The translations under genes and the position numbers were made by a program. A stretch of DNA of 22,953 nt from Rikenellaceae bacterium (GTDB lineage Bacteria > Bacteroidota > Bacteroidia > Bacteroidales > UBA932), in contig CAAGMI010000151.1 of the NCBI GenBank assembly GCA_900771005.1, forward strand, positions 1 to 22,953. The letters run 5' to 3'. The notes beneath the pieces are model-generated. The model saw only the letters and a program-made list of their open reading frames with translations, did not search any database and was not told the origin of the DNA. Shown one piece after another: positions 15,744 to 22,953 of this stretch. Positions within the stretch are counted from its first letter, which is position 1, and every line of letters starts with the position of its first letter.

Positions 15744-18230
15744 ATGAAAAAACTGATAACCATTGCCGTACTGGCAACCATAGGGACAATGTGCCTTGCA
15801 CAGAACCCTATCATCCGCGGACAGTACACGGCCGATCCTACGGCGCGTGTCTTCGACGGGCGCATTTATCTCTATCCATCTCATGATATCCGTAGCGAGA
15901 AGAACCCGCGCGGCCTCGATTGGTTCTGCATGGAGGACTACCATGTGTTCTCATCGGACAATCTCGTGGACTGGCGTGACCACGGAGTGATCGTAAGGCA
16001 GGAAGATGTTCCTTGGGGAAATCCGCAGGGATATGCTATGTGGGCTCCGGATTGCGTAAGCAAAGACGGTAAGTACTATTTCTATTTCCCTAACGGTGCG
16101 AAGCAGGGCAGGGGAGGATTCAGCGTTGGTGTGGCTGTAGCCGATTCCCCTTCAGGACCATTCACTATCCAGGAAAACCCTATCGAGGGCGTTTCCGGTA
16201 TCGATCCTTGCGTGCTCCAGTGCAGCAACGGTGATGCATATCTTATCTGGTCCGGAATGGGACTGCGTGCAGCGAAGCTCAAGGACAATATGCTCGAACT
16301 CGAAGATGGCCAGATCCAGACTGTCAAGATGGAGAGGCGTCCGGGTATGCCGGAAGGGATGAATCTTGAAATGAAGGTCGCAGGAGTCGATCTGTCCGCA
16401 CCTCTCCCGAAGGCGGGAACGATGGAGGGACCTTTCGCTTTCGAACGCGACGGCAAATACTATCTGACATATCCGTTCCAGTTCGACCGTGTCAACAACG
16501 GCCACGAGTCACTTGTCTATGCCATGAGCGACAACCCGCTCGGACCATACGAGTACAAGGGTGTGATCATGAAGGAGCATCCTGACTGCTGGACGAACCA
16601 TCATTCAATCGTATTCTACAAGGGACAGTGGTATCTGTTCTACCATCACAATGATTATTCACCGGATTTCGACAAGAACCGCTCTGTCTGCATCGACAAG
16701 CTCTTCTTCAACGAGGACGGTACCATACAGCCTGTTACACCTACCCTTCGAGGCGTTGGTTTGAGCAAGGCCGACAGGCCTATCCAGGTCGATCGTTACA
16801 GCAAGTCTGAAGGCACCAGCCTCGAGTATATCAACAAGGACAATTATTTTGACGGCTGGTATATCCGTTATGAGAAGGATGGTGCGTGGTCTTCATACAA
16901 GGATGTCGACTTCGGTTTCTTCACTCCTGCAATGATGACACTTCGTCTCCGCTCCGAGCAGGGTGGAACCCTGCGTGCGAAGATTTGCAAGCAGATTGTC
17001 GGTGAAATCGAGGTTCCTGCAGGTTCGCAGTGGAAAGAATACACGGTGGAAGTACCTTTCGAGGTATCCGGCGTCAAATGTCTCAAGTTTGAACTTGTGA
17101 GCGGAATCGTCGATCTCGACCAGGTTTCTTTCAGCAAGTTCAGCCAGGCCAATCCTCCTGAAGGCGTACGTTCGGAAAACAATGTTCCGGGTGCCGCCTA
17201 TCCTTGTGTCGATGAAGAAGGCAGGGCTACTTTCGCACTTTTCGCTCCTACAGCAAATCAGGTGGCAGTGGACATCTGCAGCAAGGTTTATCCGATGACA
17301 AAGGATTATGACGGTATGTGGAAAGCCACTACGGATCCTCTTGTCGTAGGCCCTCATTATTACAGACTTGTAGTTGACGGTGTCAATGTCAATGACCCTA
17401 ATGTCTATACCGTTTACGGTTGCGGAAGCGATTACAGTCTCATAGAAATCCCTGAGAAGCCTGAGGTAGCCGCATACTATACGTTCAATCCTGATATTCC
17501 TCACGGACAGGTCCGCGAGTGCCAGTATTGGTCGAAGGCTCACAATGCCATGCGCCGTTGCTATGTTTATACCCCTGCAGGATATGACAAGTCTCACGGA
17601 AAGTATCCTTATTTCATACTTCAGCACGGTATGGCCGAGAATGAACAGGGCTGGCACGAGCAGGGCAAGATGGCCAACATCATGGATAACAATATCGCTG
17701 CCGGCAAGGCTGTGCCTATGGTCGTCGTTATGGACAACGGTGACTGCGACTACGGTATCGGAACTATCCCGGGCGAGAGTCAGGCTGAATTCGGAGCTTC
17801 TTTCGAGCAGGTAGTGCTGGAAGACATCATTCCTTTTGTCGAAAATAATTTCAGAGTATACAAAGACCGCAAGCACCGCGCAATTTCAGGCCTTTCATGG
17901 GGCGGTCATCAGGCATTTGAGATAGGTCTCAGACATACCGACCTCTTCTGTGCCATCGGAGCATTCAGCGGGGCTATCTTCGTGTTCCCTGGTATGCCTC
18001 TTGAGACTCTCTATGACGGAGTGTTCATGGATGCACAGAAGTTCAACAAGGAGGTTCCTGTCCTCTTCATGTCCAACGGCACGGAAGAGGGGCTCGGCGG
18101 AATGGCTCTCGACAAGATGCTTACCGATGCAGGCATCAACTATACACGTTTCGTTTCAGAAGGTACGGCTCACGAGTGGCTGACCTGGAGACGCAGCCTC
18201 AATGAATTTGTACAAAAACTTTTTAAATAA
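15744..18230 (+). CDS. Secreted GH43 glycosidase - CBM6-like - CE1 esterase fusion
   Basis: This 828-residue protein has a signal peptide ending near CLAQ. The N-terminal GH43 five-bladed propeller (about 21-350) shows the three expected carboxylates: Asp31 in YTADP (base), Asp154 in GIDPC, and Glu228 in GTMEGP (acid). GH43 members of this kind are usually beta-xylosidases or arabinofuranosidases acting on arabinoxylan. Residues about 362-466 look like a CBM6-type jelly roll (FDGWYIRYEKDGAWSSY start, ending DLDQVSF). An E-set/CBM48-like domain (about 485-575) and a CE1 esterase (about 580-828) follow, with GLSWGG (Ser718) and AHEW (His810). One polypeptide would thus cleave a sugar side chain or xylose and a feruloyl/acetyl ester. 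It starts 6 bp after the previous gene, whose E-set-CE1 half is paralogous. Confidence 0.9.
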   Translation: MKKLITIAVLATIGTMCLAQNPIIRGQYTADPTARVFDGRIYLYPSHDIRSEKNPRGLDWFCMEDYHVFSSDNLVDWRDHGVIVRQEDVPWGNPQGYAMWAPDCVSKDGKYYFYFPNGAKQGRGGFSVGVAVADSPSGPFTIQENPIEGVSGIDPCVLQCSNGDAYLIWSGMGLRAAKLKDNMLELEDGQIQTVKMERRPGMPEGMNLEMKVAGVDLSAPLPKAGTMEGPFAFERDGKYYLTYPFQFDRVNNGHESLVYAMSDNPLGPYEYKGVIMKEHPDCWTNHHSIVFYKGQWYLFYHHNDYSPDFDKNRSVCIDKLFFNEDGTIQPVTPTLRGVGLSKADRPIQVDRYSKSEGTSLEYINKDNYFDGWYIRYEKDGAWSSYKDVDFGFFTPAMMTLRLRSEQGGTLRAKICKQIVGEIEVPAGSQWKEYTVEVPFEVSGVKCLKFELVSGIVDLDQVSFSKFSQANPPEGVRSENNVPGAAYPCVDEEGRATFALFAPTANQVAVDICSKVYPMTKDYDGMWKATTDPLVVGPHYYRLVVDGVNVNDPNVYTVYGCGSDYSLIEIPEKPEVAAYYTFNPDIPHGQVRECQYWSKAHNAMRRCYVYTPAGYDKSHGKYPYFILQHGMAENEQGWHEQGKMANIMDNNIAAGKAVPMVVVMDNGDCDYGIGTIPGESQAEFGASFEQVVLEDIIPFVENNFRVYKDRKHRAISGLSWGGHQAFEIGLRHTDLFCAIGAFSGAIFVFPGMPLETLYDGVFMDAQKFNKEVPVLFMSNGTEEGLGGMALDKMLTDAGINYTRFVSEGTAHEWLTWRRSLNEFVQKLFK

Positions 18231-18238
18231 ACACACAT

Positions 18239-19102
18239 ATGAGAAAAACACTTACTTTAGCCGCTGCATTGCTGAGCAGTATCGCTCTCTTCGCGCAGCC
18301 ACAGGCCCCTCAGGGCGGCTTCCCGGGAGGATTCCCGCAGGGAGCACCTAATGCACAGCGTCCACAGAACGCTCCACGCCAGGCCGCTGTGGTCCCGGGC
18401 CAGACCCCTACATCCCCTAAGTTCGAGGAGTATTTCGAGCCGGTATCAACTGCGTTCGCAACTCCTGACGAGGACGGCTTCATCCGTCGTTGGGTCATCC
18501 TTGAGCCAATCGCAAAGCCGAACCGTTCAAATACCGTCTTCACAGACAGCTATCTCCGCGAGGCATTCGCAAAGCAGTATTTCAAGGGACAGCTTTCTGA
18601 TGTCCTCCCGAAGGACGGCAAAAAGGAGAAAGTCGAAGTTGACGTGACTCCTGCACCTATGGGTTGGGTGATGCCGGGACAGACCGTACAGCAGCCGGAG
18701 CCTAAGTTCGAGAAGCGCAAACTCCAGTGGCATGCGGTTGACAGCAAACTGTTCAACGTAAAGCTCTTCCGCTTTGCGGCAGGCCTTCAGAAGGACGTTT
18801 ACGGAGTAATATTCTATATGGCTACGGTCATCGAGTGCGAGGAGGATATTCCTAATGTAAGACTCGCTGTCGGCTCAAATGCCGGATCGATGTGGTGGCT
18901 TAACGGTGAGGAAGCCCTCATAATGTCTTCCGACAGACGTATGGTTATGGATGACTGCATGTCTGGCCGTATCACCCTCAAGAAGGGCAGGAACGTTCTC
19001 TGGGGCGGCATCATCAACGGCCCTGGAATGAGCGATGCCTGCGTTCGTTTCGTAGATGAGTCCGGCAATCCGGTCAAGAACCTCAAAATCTATAGCAAAT
19101 AA
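18239..19102 (+). CDS. Secreted protein of unknown function with Gly/Pro/Gln-rich N-terminus
   Basis: I do not recognise a specific family for this 287-residue protein. It has a clear signal peptide (KTLTLAAALLSSIALFAQ). A low-complexity segment rich in Pro, Gly, Gln and Ala follows at about residues 20-60 (GGFPGGFPQGAPN). A folded beta-rich part follows, ending with a stretch (residues about 185-287) that contains MWWLNGE, GRITLKKGRNVLWGG and a closing VRFVDESGNP. This stretch recalls the galactose-binding-like jelly rolls often attached to glycosidases, so a carbohydrate-binding or enzyme-accessory role is possible. No catalytic motif is apparent. It lies 8 bp after the GH43-CE1 gene and 3 bp before the next GH43 gene, so it is expected to act with xylan enzymes outside the cytoplasm. 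Confidence 0.72.
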   Translation: MRKTLTLAAALLSSIALFAQPQAPQGGFPGGFPQGAPNAQRPQNAPRQAAVVPGQTPTSPKFEEYFEPVSTAFATPDEDGFIRRWVILEPIAKPNRSNTVFTDSYLREAFAKQYFKGQLSDVLPKDGKKEKVEVDVTPAPMGWVMPGQTVQQPEPKFEKRKLQWHAVDSKLFNVKLFRFAAGLQKDVYGVIFYMATVIECEEDIPNVRLAVGSNAGSMWWLNGEEALIMSSDRRMVMDDCMSGRITLKKGRNVLWGGIINGPGMSDACVRFVDESGNPVKNLKIYSK

Positions 19103-19105
19103 GCC

Positions 19106-20551
19106 ATGAAAGCTAGAATTATACTTATCGGCGCTCTCGCGCTTGTTTCCGCATCAGCTGCGGCTCAGGTAGGTACCCCTTATATTCACGACCCATCCAC
19201 CGTCCAGGAATGTGACGGCAAGTATTATACTTTCGGAACAGGTACCAATGGAATTATGTCAGAAGACGGTTGGAACTGGCATACCGGAGCCATCCGCCCT
19301 CATTCAGGCGCCGCTCCTGACTGTATCAAGATCGGTGACCGTTATCTCGTAGGTTTCTCCGCAACAGGCGGTGGACTCGGCGGCGGACACGCAGGCCAGA
19401 TCCTCACTATGTGGAACAAGACCCTCGACCCTACATCTCCTGATTTCGCATACACGGAGCCGATAAAGGTTGCCGAGTCCCTCGTCGACGAGGATTGTGA
19501 CGCCATCGATATCGGTCTCTTCCTTGATCCTAACACAGGAAGGCTCTGGTGTACTTTCGGAACATATTTCGGATTTATCAGGATGTGTGAGCTCGACCCT
19601 CAGACAGGTGCGCGCAAGGAAGGTACCAAGGACATCAACGTCGCTATCGACTGCGAGGCTTCGGATCTCATCTATCACAATGGCTGGTACTATTTGCTCG
19701 GCACACACGGAACCTGCTGTGACGGAGTCAATTCAACTTACAATATCGTTTGCGGACGTTCACGCAACGTCACCGGTCCGTTCATCGACAACGTAGGACG
19801 TGATATGGTCCGCGGTGGCGGTAAGATGGTTGCTTTCAACGAAGGCCGCAAGGTAGGTGCAGGACATTTCGGACGCATCGTCCTCGAGGAAGGTGTCGAG
19901 AAGACTTCTTTCCACTGGGAGGCTGATATGGATATGAGCGGCAGAAGCACTCTTGCCATCCGTCCTCTTATGTGGGTCAATGACTGGCCTGTAGCAGGTG
20001 AACTCTTCCAGGAGGGAACCTATGCGATCCTCTCGCAGAGAAGGTCCTACTCTCTCGAGCTTGCTGTAGACTTCGTACGTATGGCCGGCTCTATGAGAGG
20101 ATTCGGCCGTGGAAATCAGGACGAACCTAACATCATCATCGAAGACCAGAAGCTCGAGGATGTAATCGGTGGCTGGCCGGAAGGCGACATCGACATCCGT
20201 ATCTGCGACTTCATGAACCGTCCTCACCAGAAGTGGGACATCGTGGCTGTTCCTGAAGCAGGCGGATACCTCGGAGGCCCTTGGTTCAAGATTGTCATCA
20301 GCGGTACAAACCGCGTGCTCGCGGCAACTGCTGAGAAGGAAGTCATTTCTGTACCTGAGTTCACAGGTGCTCCTGAGCAGCTCTGGAGGATTGACCAGCT
20401 CATCGACGGCACATACAGGATTATGCCGAAGGAAGTACCTGGTACCGATGAACAGCTTGCCCTCATCTCTATTGCGGACAGCACTCCTACACTCGGAAAG
20501 TTTGACTTCAACAGCGACAACTCAAAATGGTTCTTTAAAACGACCAAATAA
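19106..20551 (+). CDS. Secreted GH43 arabinanase/arabinofuranosidase-like enzyme with lectin-like tail
   Basis: This 481-residue protein has a signal peptide ending near ASAAAQ. The GH43 domain (about 22-340) has the expected acidic triad: Asp29 in YIHDPS, probably Asp135 in DAIDIG, and Glu184 in DCEASDL. The overall pattern (HDPS, GAAPDC, LLGTHGTCCDG) is closest in style to arabinan-type GH43 enzymes, so an arabinose-releasing activity is likely; beta-xylosidase cannot be excluded. The C-terminal part (about 370-481) carries repeated Q/K-x-W elements (QKW, QLW, SKW) suggestive of a ricin-type beta-trefoil or similar binding module. The stop codon overlaps the start of the next gene by one base (TAATG at 20549-20553), so the two are tightly coupled. 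Confidence 0.85.
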   Translation: MKARIILIGALALVSASAAAQVGTPYIHDPSTVQECDGKYYTFGTGTNGIMSEDGWNWHTGAIRPHSGAAPDCIKIGDRYLVGFSATGGGLGGGHAGQILTMWNKTLDPTSPDFAYTEPIKVAESLVDEDCDAIDIGLFLDPNTGRLWCTFGTYFGFIRMCELDPQTGARKEGTKDINVAIDCEASDLIYHNGWYYLLGTHGTCCDGVNSTYNIVCGRSRNVTGPFIDNVGRDMVRGGGKMVAFNEGRKVGAGHFGRIVLEEGVEKTSFHWEADMDMSGRSTLAIRPLMWVNDWPVAGELFQEGTYAILSQRRSYSLELAVDFVRMAGSMRGFGRGNQDEPNIIIEDQKLEDVIGGWPEGDIDIRICDFMNRPHQKWDIVAVPEAGGYLGGPWFKIVISGTNRVLAATAEKEVISVPEFTGAPEQLWRIDQLIDGTYRIMPKEVPGTDEQLALISIADSTPTLGKFDFNSDNSKWFFKTTK

Positions 20552-22953
20552 TGAAGAGACTCATAAGCGCTTTTGCACTTTTCATAGGGATTCTGGCCTC
20601 TGGTCAGAACCCCTATCTTCCATTATGGGAGCACCTTCCGGACGGTGAGCCGAGGGTGTTTGAAGACCCTGACAATGCAGGTCATTACCGTATTTACATA
20701 GTCGGATCCCACGACGTGCGTTTCGGCAGCTATTGCGGCCCGGATATACACGAGTGGTCAGCTCCAGTCGAAAATCCTTCCGATTGGAGGGACGAGGGCT
20801 CCATCTTTACTTACCAGATTGACGGTCAGTGGGACGTGATGTACGCACCGGACCTTGTTCAGGTCCCTCAGAAAGACGGGTCAAAACTTTATTATCTCTA
20901 TCCTCACAGCCGTGGTGCGGGACGTGAGGCGATGGTTTGCAAGGGAACCCGTCCTGACGGGCCTTTCACTCCTGTAAATCTCACGGAAGACGGCCGGGGC
21001 ACTGTGGAAGGCAGTACTTTCGGATTTGATCCGTCAGTGTTCATCGAGCCTGTGACTGACAGAAAGGACCCTGATTATGCAATCGGATTCAGAGCCTACG
21101 GATACTGGGGATTCCAGCAGTCTTCGGCTGCCCAGATTGATCAGGAAACCATGTATTCCGTTCGTCCGGGTACAGAAAAAGTCCCTTATTTCATCCCTGC
21201 AAGCTTCTCCTACGGCAACCTGAGGCCTGTCCGTGACGGAGCCAAGTTCGCCGTATATGACGGAGAGGACCTTGGAGATTTCAATTTCTTCGAAGCATCA
21301 TCCATTCGTCAGATCGGAAACAAGTACGTATGGGTGTTCAGCGGGCATTCAGGCCCTGACTATGGACTTCCAAGCTCAAATTCCACACTCCGTTATGCAT
21401 ATTCCGACAGCCCTATGGGTCCTTGGAAGAGCGGCGGCGTGCTCGTTGATTCACGCGCGATAGTTCTTGGAGAGAACGGGGAATCGCTTTATGAAGGTTA
21501 TTCCGGACATAATACTCACGGTAGCCTGCAGCAGGTAGGCAAGCAGTGGTACGTGTTCTATCATCGTGCACCTAGAGGTTTCGGCTTCGCGCGTCAGGCT
21601 ATGGTGGCTCCTGTCACCGTACAGTGGGACAAGAAACCTGTTGCCGAAGGCGGACAGGTGCGTATTTACGGTTATGACCCTTATACGAAGGACCATATCC
21701 TTACTGTGAAGGACAAAAACGGGCACGAATACAAGGGCGCTGAAGTTACTTCCGAGGGTTTCTCCATCTATGGACTTGACCCATACAAATATTATTCAGC
21801 TGGTTATGCCTGTTTCCTTACAAACAAGGAGAGCCAGCAGGACAGCTGGGATGTCTGGGATAACGCCATGGATATCACAAACGTGAGGAACGGGGATGTC
21901 ATCGGATACAAGTATTTCAATTTCGATAAGCTGAAAGATGCTCAGCTGAAACTTTTCCTCACTCCTAAATCAGCTCAGGACATTACCGTGGAGGTTCTTA
22001 TGGACAGCCCTTACAGTGATGCCGTCAAGCTTGGTGAGATTGTCATCCCTGCAGGAACGGACAGGAATGTGTTCTGCCTTGACCTCGGGAAGGAAATTGA
22101 CAAGCTGAAGCACAAACATGCAATCTATCTTAAGGCTTCAGGCGAGAGAAGGGGAGTGCTCTTCGATCTCCAGGGCCTCGGATTCTGTAAGAAGGGCGGG
22201 AAACTTGACCGGCCTGTACCTCCTTCTGTTGATATCAAGGCCAACGGAGTTTCATTGTCAATTCCTTCGATCCCGACACGTTCTACAGAGCGTAACGGGT
22301 ATGTTTCTCAGGATATATATGACATAGAAACCTTCCAGAGGGGTGATGTCAGCATAGAGGTCACTTCCGACAGTCCTGAAGTCAAGTTTGACGTAACCAG
22401 GACTGATGATGTTACGGTAGTGAAGTGTACATACAGAGGCAAAACCAAGACGTTCAATGTCAGGATCGTACGCCCTGAAGACCTCTTGAAGGGACAGACC
22501 CGCAATCTCTTCGCAGAATACGGATATCCTGAAGATGAGATCGAAGCAAGGCTTCAGTCTGTTTTTGATGACGTATTCCGCGGTCCGGACAAGGTTTATT
22601 TCGAAGTGGGTGACTCTATGGGATATATCAGTGACATCAAGAACCATGACGTCCGCACAGAGGGTATGTCATACGGACTTATGCTTGCCGTACAGTTCGG
22701 GCAGAAGGATATCTTTGACCGTCTCTGGAGATGGAGCAAAACCTATATGCAGCATAAGGACGGCCCTATGAAGGGATACTTTGCGTGGAGCCTCAATACG
22801 GACGGAACTCACAGGGCAGAAGGCCCGGCCTCCGACGGAGAGCTTTATTTTATCACTTCTCTTCTCTTTGCATCCAATAGATGGGGGAATGACGGAGATA
22901 TCAATTACCTGGCTGAGGCTCAGTATATTCTGGACTGTGCATTCTCAAAGAAC
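20551..22953 (+). CDS. Secreted GH43-GH8 fusion xylan enzyme (3' end cut by window)
   Basis: The reading frame stays open from the ATG to the window edge (801 codons, no stop), so the gene is partial. A signal peptide ending near LASGQ precedes a GH43 domain (about 20-345) with Asp39 in FEDPD, Asp160 in GFDPS and Glu248 in FFEAS. A beta-rich CBM6-like region (about 411-550) and an Ig-like segment (about 553-645) follow, and then a GH8 domain begins near residue 650. GH8 hallmarks are RTEGMSYGLM with general acid Glu704, and PASDGELYF with Asp762, close to the family signature. The ASDGE form and a xylan context suit the reducing-end xylose-releasing oligoxylanase group better than endoglucanases. 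The catalytic base would lie beyond the window. Together the two domains could trim decorated xylo-oligosaccharides from both ends. Confidence 0.88.
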   Translation, partial: MKRLISAFALFIGILASGQNPYLPLWEHLPDGEPRVFEDPDNAGHYRIYIVGSHDVRFGSYCGPDIHEWSAPVENPSDWRDEGSIFTYQIDGQWDVMYAPDLVQVPQKDGSKLYYLYPHSRGAGREAMVCKGTRPDGPFTPVNLTEDGRGTVEGSTFGFDPSVFIEPVTDRKDPDYAIGFRAYGYWGFQQSSAAQIDQETMYSVRPGTEKVPYFIPASFSYGNLRPVRDGAKFAVYDGEDLGDFNFFEASSIRQIGNKYVWVFSGHSGPDYGLPSSNSTLRYAYSDSPMGPWKSGGVLVDSRAIVLGENGESLYEGYSGHNTHGSLQQVGKQWYVFYHRAPRGFGFARQAMVAPVTVQWDKKPVAEGGQVRIYGYDPYTKDHILTVKDKNGHEYKGAEVTSEGFSIYGLDPYKYYSAGYACFLTNKESQQDSWDVWDNAMDITNVRNGDVIGYKYFNFDKLKDAQLKLFLTPKSAQDITVEVLMDSPYSDAVKLGEIVIPAGTDRNVFCLDLGKEIDKLKHKHAIYLKASGERRGVLFDLQGLGFCKKGGKLDRPVPPSVDIKANGVSLSIPSIPTRSTERNGYVSQDIYDIETFQRGDVSIEVTSDSPEVKFDVTRTDDVTVVKCTYRGKTKTFNVRIVRPEDLLKGQTRNLFAEYGYPEDEIEARLQSVFDDVFRGPDKVYFEVGDSMGYISDIKNHDVRTEGMSYGLMLAVQFGQKDIFDRLWRWSKTYMQHKDGPMKGYFAWSLNTDGTHRAEGPASDGELYFITSLLFASNRWGNDGDINYLAEAQYILDCAFSKN

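Noticed and set aside
16893..17876. Long open frame on the minus strand (327 codons) inside the GH43-CE1 gene
   Set aside because: It lies wholly within a gene with clear catalytic motifs on the + strand and shows no recognisable domain or signal. It is best explained by the codon bias of the + frame.
1..22953. tRNA, rRNA, CRISPR arrays, insertion sequences, phage or integrase genes
   Set aside because: None was seen. The window is almost entirely filled by twelve co-directional genes without repeat arrays or transposase motifs.

Overview
This window looks like a stretch of a Bacteroidota (Bacteroidales) chromosome, probably from a plant-fibre-degrading gut or rumen bacterium. The evidence is a leader with a TAnnTTTG-type -7 element, translation starts without clear Shine-Dalgarno sequences, many signal-peptide or Cys-lipoprotein N-termini, and multidomain xylan-active enzymes (GH43, GH8, CE1, CE6-like) of the kind found in Bacteroidota polysaccharide utilisation loci. 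No SusC/SusD pair, sensor-regulator, RNA gene, mobile element or CRISPR array is visible.

All twelve genes are on the + strand. Gaps never exceed about 41 bp and several genes overlap by 1-14 bp, so the window reads as one long operon behind a leader at 1-159. No internal terminator or convincing internal promoter was seen.

Module A (160-13764) holds a diverged AMP-forming acyl-acid ligase (ANL superfamily), two paralogous lipoprotein alpha/beta hydrolases, a complete tripartite RND efflux system (TolC-like channel, lipoprotein adaptor, RND pump), and then two more lipoprotein alpha/beta hydrolases of the same family. The pump is thus bracketed by two pairs of related secreted esterase/lipase-like proteins. 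The four share a nucleophile-elbow region, a strongly conserved RQAIDCELAA-type motif, and a late Asp and His, but they diverge at the elbow (GVSNG, GVSNG, GVSDE, GSSLG).

Module B (13797 to the right edge) is a xylan or arabinoxylan toolkit: a CE6-like plus CE1 double esterase, a GH43-CBM6-like-CE1 fusion, a small secreted protein of unknown function, a GH43 enzyme with a lectin-like tail, and a GH43-GH8 fusion cut by the window edge. Together these could remove acetyl, feruloyl and arabinosyl decorations and trim xylo-oligosaccharides.

The most interesting feature is that the two modules are joined in one apparent transcription unit. One hypothesis is that the lipoprotein hydrolases and CE1 enzymes release an organic acid (a hydroxycinnamate or a fatty/acyl acid) that the pump exports and the ligase handles in the cytoplasm. 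This is inferred from gene context only; the substrates of the hydrolases, the pump and the ligase cannot be read from the sequence.
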